Below are positions 8,762-16,542 of a stretch of DNA of 64,000 nucleotides, piece by piece (the stretch's first letter is position 1; every line of letters begins with the position of its first letter). The stretch comes from Marifrigoribacter sp965178585. Its GTDB lineage: Bacteria; Bacteroidota; Bacteroidia; Flavobacteriales; Flavobacteriaceae. The DNA lies in NCBI GenBank assembly GCA_965178585.1, contig OZ238267.1, forward strand, positions 2,976,001 to 3,040,000. The letters run 5' to 3'. Both the position numbers and the translations under genes were made by a program. Under the pieces are notes generated by a model that did not search any database, had not been told where the DNA came from, and was given only the letters and a program-made list of their open reading frames with translations.

Positions 8762-10294
8762 TTAACTTAGCCAATCTTTATAAGAAATTGAATTTTTAAT
8801 TTTTTCTGAAATTTCTGATATTGAAATTCGTTCTTGAGCCATCGTATCTCTATTACGAATGGTTACTGTTTTATCTTCTTTTGTTTGATGATCAACAGTT
8901 ATACAGAATGGTGTTCCCAATGCATCTTGACGGCGATACCTTCTTCCAACAGCGTCTTTTTCATCATAAATAACATTATAGTCCCATTGTAAATCTTCAA
9001 TTATTTCCTTAGCTATTTCTTGTAATCCATCTTTCTTGACTAATGGAAACACAGCAGCTTTTATTGGAGCCAAAATAGAAGGTAATTTTAAAACAACTCT
9101 GGAGCTTCCATCTTCTAACGTTTCTTCTTTTAGTGAATTACTAAAAATTGCTAAAAACATCCTATCTAAACCAATTGAAGTTTCTACTACATAAGGAACA
9201 TAGTTTTTATTGGTTTCGTGATCGAAAAATTGAAGTTTTTTACCAGAATGTTCTTCGTGTGCTTTTAAATCAAAATCGGTTCTAGAATGAATTCCTTCTA
9301 ATTCTTTAAATCCAAAAGGGAAGTTAAATTCAATATCGGTTGCAGCATTAGCATAATGAGCCATTTTTTCATGGTCATGAAAACGATAGTTCTCTTCTCC
9401 TAACCCTAAAGTATTATGCCATTTCATACGAGTTTCTTTCCAATACTCATACCATTTCATTTCTTCACCTGGTCGCACAAAAAATTGCATTTCCATTTGC
9501 TCAAATTCTCGCATTCTAAAAATAAATTGTCTTGCAACAATTTCATTTCTAAAAGCTTTACCTGTTTGTGCAATTCCAAAAGGAATTTTCATTCTCCCAG
9601 TTTTTTGAACATTTAAGAAATTTACAAATATTCCTTGGGCAGTTTCTGGACGTAAATATAAATCCATTGCACTATCAGCAGAAGCTCCCAATTTGGTTCC
9701 GAACATTAAGTTAAATTGCTTTACATCTGTCCAGTTTTTTGACCCTGATAACGGATCTGCGATACCCAACTCTTCAATTAACAATTTAACATCGGCTAAA
9801 TCTTCATTTTCTAAAGATCTAGCCATACGTTCTAATATTTCCTTTTGCTTATTTTTATAACCTATTACTCTTCCGTTAGTAGTAACAAATTCCTCTTCAT
9901 TAAAACTTTCTCCAAAACGTTTTTTAGCTTTTGCTATTTCTTTTTTGGCTTTAATGTTTAATTTTTCACAATAGTCTTCAATTAAAACATCTGCACGATA
10001 TCTTTTTTTAGAATCCTTATTGTCTATAAGTGGATCGTTAAAAGCATCTACATGCCCTGACGCTTTCCAAGTAGTAGGATGCATTAATATTGCGGCATCT
10101 ATACCTACAATATTCTGATGCATAAACACCATGCTTCGCCACCAATATTCTCGGATATTTTTTTTAAGCTCTACTCCATTTTGAGCATAATCGTAGACAG
10201 CACTTAGTCCGTCATATATTTCACTAGACGCAAATATGTATCCATACTCTTTTGCGTGTGAAATTACTTTTTTAAATAAATCTTCATTTGCCAT
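8762..10294 (-). CDS. glyS: Glycine--tRNA ligase (alpha2 type)
   Basis: A 510-residue class II aminoacyl-tRNA synthetase of the dimeric, single-chain type used by Bacteroidota, unlike the alpha2beta2 GlyQ/GlyS enzyme of many Proteobacteria. It charges tRNA-Gly with glycine. Visible class II motifs include the motif 2 region FRNEIVARQFIFRMREFEQME and the motif 3 region ETSIGLDRMFLAI. The Gly-binding segment DLYLRPETAQGIFVNF is typical of the family. The C-terminal anticodon-binding domain starts near residue 390 (LAPIKAAVFPLVKKD). The start MANEDLFKKVISHAKEYGYIF is standard. It is a single-gene unit whose likely -7 element is only 4 nt before the start codon. Confidence 0.97.
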   Translation of the reverse strand: MANEDLFKKVISHAKEYGYIFASSEIYDGLSAVYDYAQNGVELKKNIREYWWRSMVFMHQNIVGIDAAILMHPTTWKASGHVDAFNDPLIDNKDSKKRYRADVLIEDYCEKLNIKAKKEIAKAKKRFGESFNEEEFVTTNGRVIGYKNKQKEILERMARSLENEDLADVKLLIEELGIADPLSGSKNWTDVKQFNLMFGTKLGASADSAMDLYLRPETAQGIFVNFLNVQKTGRMKIPFGIAQTGKAFRNEIVARQFIFRMREFEQMEMQFFVRPGEEMKWYEYWKETRMKWHNTLGLGEENYRFHDHEKMAHYANAATDIEFNFPFGFKELEGIHSRTDFDLKAHEEHSGKKLQFFDHETNKNYVPYVVETSIGLDRMFLAIFSNSLKEETLEDGSSRVVLKLPSILAPIKAAVFPLVKKDGLQEIAKEIIEDLQWDYNVIYDEKDAVGRRYRRQDALGTPFCITVDHQTKEDKTVTIRNRDTMAQERISISEISEKIKNSISYKDWLS

Positions 10295-10298
10295 ACCG

Positions 10299-10306
10299 CA
10301 AAAATA
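10299..10306 (-). promoter_or_regulatory. Putative -7 element of glyS, inside a terminator T-tract
   Basis: On the minus strand TATTTTTG (10306 to 10299) matches TAnnTTTG exactly and is followed by CGGT and then the ATG of glyS. No TTG was found at the usual distance upstream. If used, transcription would begin at or next to the start codon. Confidence 0.45.
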
Positions 10307-10310
10307 AAAA

Positions 10311-10337
10311 AACCGTTACGATTAGCTCGTAACGGTT
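10311..10337 (-). terminator. Intrinsic terminator of the 10359-11240 gene
   Basis: Stem AACCGTTACG (10311-10320) pairs with CGTAACGGTT (10328-10337) around a 7-nt loop. On the minus strand it is followed by a run of Ts, so it ends transcripts of the coiled-coil gene 22 bp after its stop codon, only 17 bp before glyS. Confidence 0.85.
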
Positions 10338-10358
10338 TCAATTATTTAATTATAAATA

Positions 10359-11240
10359 TTATTTCAATGTCATTTTAGAAGTAGCAATCATATTTGAACC
10401 ATCAAATACATGTATTGTATAAACACCTTTAACTAAATCATCTTCATCTGCATCTACCATAGCACAAACGTCTAATTCATCATTTTCATAAAATACTTTT
10501 ACAGCAGTACTATAATTTAAGGTACCATTTTCAAATTCTAACACTCCTTTTTCTCCTAATAAATTATTTTTAGGATTTATTACCTGAACGTAAAGCATTC
10601 GATCTCCTTTTTCTGCAATTGTATTTGGTGTTAAAGCAAAACAAGTTCTAACTTTATCTGCTCTTCTTGATCTTTGGGTATCTACTATTTTACCACTACT
10701 TTTAACAATGACTCCAGAACCCACTAAATCTGTTGCATAAACAACAGAACCTACTTTAATTTTATCTGCCATTACTTGATTTTCTTCAGAAACCGAATCG
10801 ATTACTTTTATAGATTCATCAAGTTCAAGAAAAGCGTTGTCTCTTTCAGCAACCACTAATCTGTTAACAGCAATTAAACTGTCTGCTCTTTTAAATAATA
10901 AAATTCTTTCGTCTTTTAATTTTCCTATTTCGGATCTATAACGTCTAATTAAGGCTAAATTTGCTTTCGAGTCTTTTACAGAATCTAATAAAACTTCAAT
11001 TCGCTCTCTAGCCTCCAAAAGATCTTTGTCTTTAATCTCATTATCTTGAATTACTTCGTCATAATTTGCAATTAATTCTTGTAATTCTGCTTCAATGTCA
11101 GATTTTTGGTCGTTTAAAATAGTTACTGTATCTTTATTATCGTTATATAATGTAACTGTATAAACAGCTAATACAATCAATAATAGCGTAAGTATCCCTA
11201 CTATTATTTTAAATTTGTTGTTGTTCTCCTCTGTACTCAT
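10359..11240 (-). CDS. Membrane-anchored coiled-coil protein, unknown function
   Basis: A 293-residue protein with one N-terminal transmembrane helix at about residues 12-30 (IVGILTLLLIVLAVYTV) after a short charged cytoplasmic tail. A long coiled coil from about 35 to 160 is rich in Asp, Glu and Lys with regular Leu/Ile spacing. The C-terminal domain (about 165-293) is predicted to be beta-rich and contains two Cys (VRTCFALTP, LDVCAMVDA). The topology suggests a periplasmic C-terminus held off the inner membrane. I do not recognise the family. It has its own promoter and terminator, divergent from comF. Confidence 0.75.
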   Translation of the reverse strand: MSTEENNNKFKIIVGILTLLLIVLAVYTVTLYNDNKDTVTILNDQKSDIEAELQELIANYDEVIQDNEIKDKDLLEARERIEVLLDSVKDSKANLALIRRYRSEIGKLKDERILLFKRADSLIAVNRLVVAERDNAFLELDESIKVIDSVSEENQVMADKIKVGSVVYATDLVGSGVIVKSSGKIVDTQRSRRADKVRTCFALTPNTIAEKGDRMLYVQVINPKNNLLGEKGVLEFENGTLNYSTAVKVFYENDELDVCAMVDADEDDLVKGVYTIHVFDGSNMIATSKMTLK

Positions 11241-11267
11241 GGTTATTTTTTTAGTGTTAATTTATAG

Positions 11268-11301
11268 CAAATTTACTGCGTATAAATTATATAACGTCAA
11301 A
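11268..11301 (-). promoter_or_regulatory. Promoter of the coiled-coil protein gene
   Basis: On the minus strand TTTG (11301-11298) is separated by 22 nt from TAAATTTG (11275-11268), a good match to the Bacteroidota -33/-7 pattern. It lies 27 nt upstream of the start codon at 11240. Confidence 0.55.
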
Positions 11302-11322
11302 ATATAAAAAAATATATATTTT

Positions 11323-11985
11323 ATGTTAAATCTTTTGTTTCCAAAAGTTTGTAATGGCTGTAAAACAATATTGTTAAATACAGAAAAGGTCATTTGCACA
11401 CAATGCAGACACAGTTTACCAATAATAAGTCATCACAATTCAGAAAGTGATTCCATGAAACAAGTCTTTTATGGTAAATTTCTTGTTGAAAACGCAACAG
11501 CTCTTATTAAATTTCAGAAAAGAGGAATAACACAAGAACTGTTACACAATTTAAAATATAGAGGTAAACAAAATATTAGTTCGTTTTTTGGGAAATGGCT
11601 AGGTGAAGAATTAGCTGATTATCCAAATTATCAAAACATTGATTTGGTAATCCCTGTTCCTTTACATAAACAAAAATTAAAGAAAAGAGGCTATAATCAA
11701 GTTGAAGGATTTGGAATTGAAATTGCTAAAGCACTTAAAATACCTTACAACGACACTATACTTATTAAGGAGTCAAAAACAAAATCTCAAGTTTTTAAAC
11801 AACGACTAACACGTTTTCAATCTGAAGAAATTTTCAAAATTAATCATCCCGAATTAATAAATAACAAACACATTTTATTAGTAGACGATATTGTAACTAC
11901 AGGTGCAACATTAGAAAATTGTGCACTTCAAATATTTAAAAGTGATCAGGTAAAACTTAGTATTGCTACAATTGCAATCGCTTAA
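11323..11985 (+). CDS. comF: ComF family phosphoribosyltransferase-like protein
   Basis: A 220-residue ComF/GntX-type protein. The N-terminus has two CxxC pairs (CNGC near residue 10, CTQC near 27) that should bind zinc. The type I phosphoribosyltransferase fold follows, with the conserved VIPVPLHKQKLKKRGYNQ region and the PRPP-binding loop LLVDDIVTTGATLENC near residues 185-200. ComF proteins are linked to DNA uptake in naturally competent bacteria, but the biochemical reaction is not settled. The gene ends shortly before the following lipoprotein gene on the same strand, so the two may share a transcript. Confidence 0.9.
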   Translation: MLNLLFPKVCNGCKTILLNTEKVICTQCRHSLPIISHHNSESDSMKQVFYGKFLVENATALIKFQKRGITQELLHNLKYRGKQNISSFFGKWLGEELADYPNYQNIDLVIPVPLHKQKLKKRGYNQVEGFGIEIAKALKIPYNDTILIKESKTKSQVFKQRLTRFQSEEIFKINHPELINNKHILLVDDIVTTGATLENCALQIFKSDQVKLSIATIAIA

Positions 11986-11996
11986 AAAAGTTTGTC

Positions 11997-12004
11997 TATT
12001 TTTG
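11997..12004 (+). promoter_or_regulatory. Possible -7 element just before the Ig-like lipoprotein gene
   Basis: TATTTTTG matches TAnnTTTG exactly and lies 5-8 nt before the ATG pair at 12010/12013. A TTG at 11972-11974, inside the end of comF, is 22 nt upstream. If used, the transcript would be nearly leaderless. Confidence 0.38.
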
Positions 12005-12012
12005 TGCGCATG

Positions 12013-13614
12013 ATGCAACGCATATTTTATTTTGCCACTCTATTATTTGTTTCATTTACCCTTGTAAATTGTGCAAAAAGAGGAACCCCATCTGGTGGTA
12101 AAAGAGATTCTATCCCTCCAATTATTGTTAAAAATAACCCTGAGAATTACAGTATTAATTTTACTGAGGATGAAATTAAAATCCATTTTGATGAATATAT
12201 CAAATTAAAAGATATTAATAAAGAGTTAATTATTTCACCACCTTTAAAATATAACCCAGAAATCACTCCTTTAAGTACTGGAAAATTTATTAAAATAAAA
12301 ATTAAAGATACCCTCAAAGAAAACACAACGTACTCTTTTAATTTCGGAAAAAGTATTATAGACAATAACGAGGAAAATGAATTTAAGTATTTTAAGTATA
12401 TTTTTTCTACAGGAACTTATATTGATAGTTTAAAGTTGAGTGGACACATAGAAGACGCTTTATTATTAAAGCCTGAAGATGTTACTACAGTTATGCTTTA
12501 TGAAGTTAATGAGACTTTTAATGATTCTATTATTTTTAAAGAAAAGCCTACTTATATTACAACTACAAAGGACGACACTCAAGAGTTTGAACTCTCTAAT
12601 TTAAAAGAAGGAAAGTATTTATTAATTGCATTAAAAGACAAAACAAACGATTATATTTATCAGCCACAGTACGACAAAATAGGGTTTTTAAGTGATTTTA
12701 TTACTATTCCAACAGACAGTGTTTACACTTTAAGTTTATTTAAAGAAACTCCAGAATATTATATTGAAACCCCGAAACACGAAGGTAAAAATCATATTGT
12801 ATTTGGATACAAAGGAGATGCTAAAGATTTAAAAATTGAATTAAACAAATCAGTACCATCTGATTTTAAAAGTACAATTTTTAAAGATGCTAATACAGAT
12901 TCATTGCATTATTGGTTTAAACCTTTCATAGAAAGCGATTCATTAGTTTTCACAGCAACCAATAAAAACATTTCAGATGAACTAGTCGTAAGAATACGTG
13001 ATTTATATGCAGATTCTTTAGTTGTAAAACCTATAAATTCTGGAATTTTAACACCAAAAGATACTCTTAAATTTTCCTCTACAACACCCTTGACTAAATT
13101 TGATAATGAAAAAATAATTGTAATTAATCGAGATTCTGTTGCAGTACCTTTTAAAGGAATCTTAAATAGTGAAAACAATACGGCAGTTTTAAATTTTGAA
13201 ATTGAGTTCGAAAACTCATACAACATTCAATTATTACCTGGTGCATTTACTGACTTTTTTGAGAACACCAACGACACTATATTTACAAGAGTTAGAACTA
13301 AAGACCCATCAGATTATGGGTCGTTAAGCCTTATTTTAAATGAGCCAAAAAAACTTCCAGTAATTGTACAATTAGTAAATACGAAGTTTAAAGTAATTCA
13401 AGAAAGATATATTATAAATAATGAGCCTAGTTTATTTGAATATCTAAATCCTGGTGAATACTACATTCGAATTATTTATGATGATAATGAAAATAAAATT
13501 TGGGATACTGGTAGCTATCTTAAAAAGCTACAACCAGAAACAGTTCTTTATTACCCTAAAAAAATAGAAGTGAGACCTAATTGGAGTTTAGTTGAAACTT
13601 TTATTTTAGAATAA
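12013..13614 (+). CDS. Lipoprotein with N-terminal bacterial Ig-like domain
   Basis: A 533-residue lipoprotein; lipobox Cys in TLVNCAKRG about 20 residues in. I chose the second of two adjacent ATGs (12010 and 12013). An upstream TTG at 11992 is unlikely because a possible promoter element follows it. Residues ~25-130 (PPIIVKNNPENYSINFTED to YSFNFGKSIIDNNEEN) match the bacterial Ig-like Big_5 type, which begins with a 'P.i....P' strand and ends in a 'f.f.t' strand. Further beta-rich repeats follow, and the C-terminal part has the segment YIRIIYDDNENKIWDTG, a calcium-binding-like Asp/Asn loop seen in carboxypeptidase-regulatory-like folds. It is likely envelope-located; function unknown. Its 3' end overlaps the convergent amidase gene by 14 bp. 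Confidence 0.82.
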   Translation: MQRIFYFATLLFVSFTLVNCAKRGTPSGGKRDSIPPIIVKNNPENYSINFTEDEIKIHFDEYIKLKDINKELIISPPLKYNPEITPLSTGKFIKIKIKDTLKENTTYSFNFGKSIIDNNEENEFKYFKYIFSTGTYIDSLKLSGHIEDALLLKPEDVTTVMLYEVNETFNDSIIFKEKPTYITTTKDDTQEFELSNLKEGKYLLIALKDKTNDYIYQPQYDKIGFLSDFITIPTDSVYTLSLFKETPEYYIETPKHEGKNHIVFGYKGDAKDLKIELNKSVPSDFKSTIFKDANTDSLHYWFKPFIESDSLVFTATNKNISDELVVRIRDLYADSLVVKPINSGILTPKDTLKFSSTTPLTKFDNEKIIVINRDSVAVPFKGILNSENNTAVLNFEIEFENSYNIQLLPGAFTDFFENTNDTIFTRVRTKDPSDYGSLSLILNEPKKLPVIVQLVNTKFKVIQERYIINNEPSLFEYLNPGEYYIRIIYDDNENKIWDTGSYLKKLQPETVLYYPKKIEVRPNWSLVETFILE

Positions 13615-14380
13615 ACTCATCTCGATCGTTTAAGAACTGAAGATGCTTTCTGTTTTTTTCTATATGCGATTTTTTTAACTCGATCGTTTCAATAAAATCT
13701 TTTTCAAACTCTTGAGTTGAAAGCTGTTCTCCCAAAACATTATATATCACTGAATGTCCAATATATTGATGTCCATTTCCATCTTTACCAGTTCGATTAA
13801 CACCAATACAATAGGTCATATTTTCAATAGAGCGTGCTTTTAATAAAGCATCCCAAGCAGTAATTCTTCTTTCAGGCCAATTAGCAACATAAAGTAATAC
13901 ATCATAATTTTTAGTATTACGGGCCCAAACTGGAAAACGTAAATCATAGCAAATTAAGGGGCATATTTTCCATCCTAAAAAATCTAAAATCAATAATTCT
14001 TTTCCAGAATTAAAAGTATGGTGTTCGTTTGCTAGGGTAAATGTATGTCGTTTATCATATGTATGATACTCTCCATTTGGATAAACAAAAAACAAACGAT
14101 TGTAATAGTTATTATCTTCTGTAATTATTATAGATCCTGTAATTGCACAATTTTTCTTTTTTACCTCAGTCTGCATCCATTTTAAAGTTGCTCCATTTTC
14201 TTCTTCAGCCAATGGAATTGCATTCATTGTAAAGCCTGTGGTAAACATTTCAGGAAGAACAATTAAATTGGTTTCTTCTTTAATGCTATCAATTAATCTA
14301 GAAAAATGAATTCTATTTTCTTTAGGGTTTTCCCAAATTAATTCAGTTTGAATTATAGTAACTTTTAGTTGGTCTTGCAT
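13601..14380 (-). CDS. Carbon-nitrogen hydrolase, YafV/omega-amidase type
   Basis: A 259-residue nitrilase-superfamily enzyme. The catalytic Glu-Lys-Cys triad is visible as LPEMFTTGF (Glu near residue 43), YDKRHTF (Lys near 111) and CPLICYDLRFPVW (Cys near 145). The TTGF and CYDLRFP signatures and the length fit the YafV/Nit2-like branch, known as omega-amidases that hydrolyse 2-oxoglutaramate or related amides. This would pair with the transamination product of the nearby aminotransferase (16543-17679): YafV-type amidases and YbdL-type aminotransferases are partners in methionine-salvage glutamine transamination. The substrate is inferred only. It overlaps the end of the previous gene tail-to-tail. 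Confidence 0.88.
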   Translation of the reverse strand: MQDQLKVTIIQTELIWENPKENRIHFSRLIDSIKEETNLIVLPEMFTTGFTMNAIPLAEEENGATLKWMQTEVKKKNCAITGSIIITEDNNYYNRLFFVYPNGEYHTYDKRHTFTLANEHHTFNSGKELLILDFLGWKICPLICYDLRFPVWARNTKNYDVLLYVANWPERRITAWDALLKARSIENMTYCIGVNRTGKDGNGHQYIGHSVIYNVLGEQLSTQEFEKDFIETIELKKSHIEKNRKHLQFLNDRDEFILK

Positions 14381-14424
14381 CTAGTAAAAATAAGGAAATA
14401 CACATAAATAACAGGTTTGTTTTA

Positions 14425-14432
14425 TATCTTTG
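14425..14432 (+). promoter_or_regulatory. -7 element of the S46 peptidase gene
   Basis: TATCTTTG matches TAnnTTTG and lies 19 nt upstream of the ATG at 14452. No TTG was seen at the standard distance upstream. Confidence 0.45.
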
Positions 14433-14451
14433 ATAACAAATTATTTAAGTC

Positions 14452-16539
14452 ATGAAATCTTTAAGAATATTACTGTTATTTATCTCAATACAATTAACCG
14501 CACAACAAGGAGGAATGTGGATTCCATCACTTCTTCAAGGAATGAATGAGCAGGAAATGAGTTCTTTAGGAAGTAAACTGTCTGCTAGTGATATTTACGA
14601 TGTAAATAATTCAAGTTTAAAAGATGCAATTGGCCATTTTAATGGAGGTTGTACAAGTGAAATAATTTCAGATAAAGGATTAATATTAACCAATCATCAT
14701 TGTGGATTTAGTCAAATCCAATCTCATTCATCTGTAGAGAACGATTATATCACAAATGGATTTTGGGCTAATAATTATAAAGAAGAACTTCCTAACGAGG
14801 GGTTATACATCGATTTTATTGTTCGAATAGAAGATGTAACAACTCAAGTTTTAAATGGTGTTACTGATGAAATGTCAACAAAAGAAAAACAATCTAAAAT
14901 AGACAGTAATAGTTCTATAATTAACAAAGTAGCAAAAAAGGAAGAATGGCAAAAGAGTAAAATAAAAGCATTTTATAAAGGCAATCAATACTTCTTATTT
15001 ATTACAGAAACTTTTGAAGACATCCGTTTAGTAGGAGCTCCACCTGTTAGTATTGGAAAATTTGGAAGCGATACTGATAATTGGGTATGGCCAAGACATA
15101 CAGGTGACTTCTCAATGTTTAGAATCTATGCCGACAAAAATAATCGTCCTGCAAAATATCATAAAGAGAATGTTCCCTACACTCCAAAACACTTTTTACC
15201 AATATCATTAGATGGCGTATCTGAAGGTGATTTTACCTTGGTTTTTGGTTTTCCTGGAAGAACAAACGAATATTTACCAGCAGTTGCTCTGGAACAAATC
15301 ACACAAAAAGTTAACCCTAGCCGAATAGCTATCCGAGAAGCAACTTTAAATGTGATGGATGAAGCAATGAAGAAAGACAATAAAACAAGAATACAATATG
15401 CATCAAAGCAAGCAAGAATTGCTAATGCTTGGAAAAAATGGATTGGAGAAAACCTTGGTATTGAAAAAAGTAATGCGATTACTAAAAAGAGAAAATTTGA
15501 AGCAAAATTTCAAGAATTAGTTAAAGAAAAAGGGCTTGAAAATAAATATGGTTCTATTCTGCCAGAATTTGAAAAATTATATAATGAGTTTGAACCAATA
15601 AATGTAAAACGCAATGATTTTTTAGAAATTTTTTTAAGAAATAATGAGCTTATGCAAGGAATGTTTAGATTATATCAAATGGAAATGACTATTAAAAAAG
15701 GTGAAAATTCATTTAACTCTGCAAAAACAGCTAATATTTCAAGATTAAAAAAGAATTTCAAAAACTATAATGCCACCCTAGATAAAAATGTTTTCGAAGT
15801 TATTATGCCTCTATACACCGAGAATATAGACGTTTCAATATATGATAAAACTAAGTTCACAAACCTTGACTCAGCATTGGAAGTATTGCAAGGAAACCCA
15901 GAGGAAGTAATTAATAAATTAAATAACGATCCTGCTTATGTGTATGCAAAACCATTTTTTGAAGAATTTTACAATTCTATTAATCCAGAATTTGAAAGGA
16001 TTAACACTGATATAAATGCACTTCAAAAAACATATATGAAAGCTTTAATGGAAGTGATGCCTGACGAACGATATTTTCCAGATGCAAATAGCACCCTAAG
16101 AGTAACTTATGGAAAGGTAAAAGGATATGCTCCTAGAGATGCTGTTTATTATAATCCTGTAACTTATTTAGACGGAATTATGGAAAAATATGTGCCGGGA
16201 GATTATGAATTTGATGTACCTCAAAAATTACAAGATTTATATAATAATAAAGACTATGGTCCCTATGCAGATTCAAATGGTAAATTACCTATCTGTTTTT
16301 TAGGAACCAATCATACAACTGGGGGTAATTCTGGAAGTCCAGCAATTGATGCTCAAGGGAATCTTGTTGGATTAAATTTTGATAGAGTTTGGGAAGGAAC
16401 TATGAGTGACATGAATTACGATCCTGAAATCTGTCGAAATATTATGGTAGACTTGCGTTATGTTTTATTTATAATAGACAAATATGCTGAGGCAAATCAT
16501 TTAATAGATGAAATGAAACTAGTTCATCCAAAAGGATAA
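14452..16539 (+). CDS. dpp11: S46 family peptidase, dipeptidyl-peptidase 11 type
   Basis: A 695-residue periplasmic serine exopeptidase that removes dipeptides from peptide N-termini. A signal peptide ends near residue 18 (QLTAQQ). The catalytic His lies in TNHHCG (residues 81-85), the Asp in SDTDNWVWPRHTGD (about 206-219) and the nucleophile is Ser627 in GGNSGSP. Arg645 in NFDRVWEGT lies 18 residues after the catalytic Ser. In Porphyromonas gingivalis DPP11 the Arg that gives Asp/Glu specificity (Arg673) is also 18 residues after Ser655, while DPP7 has Gly there. I therefore infer acidic P1 preference. The gene stands alone, with its 3' end 3 bp from the convergent aminotransferase. Confidence 0.93.
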   Translation: MKSLRILLLFISIQLTAQQGGMWIPSLLQGMNEQEMSSLGSKLSASDIYDVNNSSLKDAIGHFNGGCTSEIISDKGLILTNHHCGFSQIQSHSSVENDYITNGFWANNYKEELPNEGLYIDFIVRIEDVTTQVLNGVTDEMSTKEKQSKIDSNSSIINKVAKKEEWQKSKIKAFYKGNQYFLFITETFEDIRLVGAPPVSIGKFGSDTDNWVWPRHTGDFSMFRIYADKNNRPAKYHKENVPYTPKHFLPISLDGVSEGDFTLVFGFPGRTNEYLPAVALEQITQKVNPSRIAIREATLNVMDEAMKKDNKTRIQYASKQARIANAWKKWIGENLGIEKSNAITKKRKFEAKFQELVKEKGLENKYGSILPEFEKLYNEFEPINVKRNDFLEIFLRNNELMQGMFRLYQMEMTIKKGENSFNSAKTANISRLKKNFKNYNATLDKNVFEVIMPLYTENIDVSIYDKTKFTNLDSALEVLQGNPEEVINKLNNDPAYVYAKPFFEEFYNSINPEFERINTDINALQKTYMKALMEVMPDERYFPDANSTLRVTYGKVKGYAPRDAVYYNPVTYLDGIMEKYVPGDYEFDVPQKLQDLYNNKDYGPYADSNGKLPICFLGTNHTTGGNSGSPAIDAQGNLVGLNFDRVWEGTMSDMNYDPEICRNIMVDLRYVLFIIDKYAEANHLIDEMKLVHPKG

Positions 16540-16542
16540 TTA

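Noticed and set aside
12147..12365. Short antisense frames inside coding genes in general (for example here, 40227-40499 and 54590-54931)
   Set aside because: All lie fully inside well-supported genes on the other strand, lack signals of their own and show antisense-type composition.
12909..13226. A 105-codon minus-strand frame inside the Ig-like lipoprotein gene
   Set aside because: Composition is that of the antisense strand of a real gene; no domain and no promoter.
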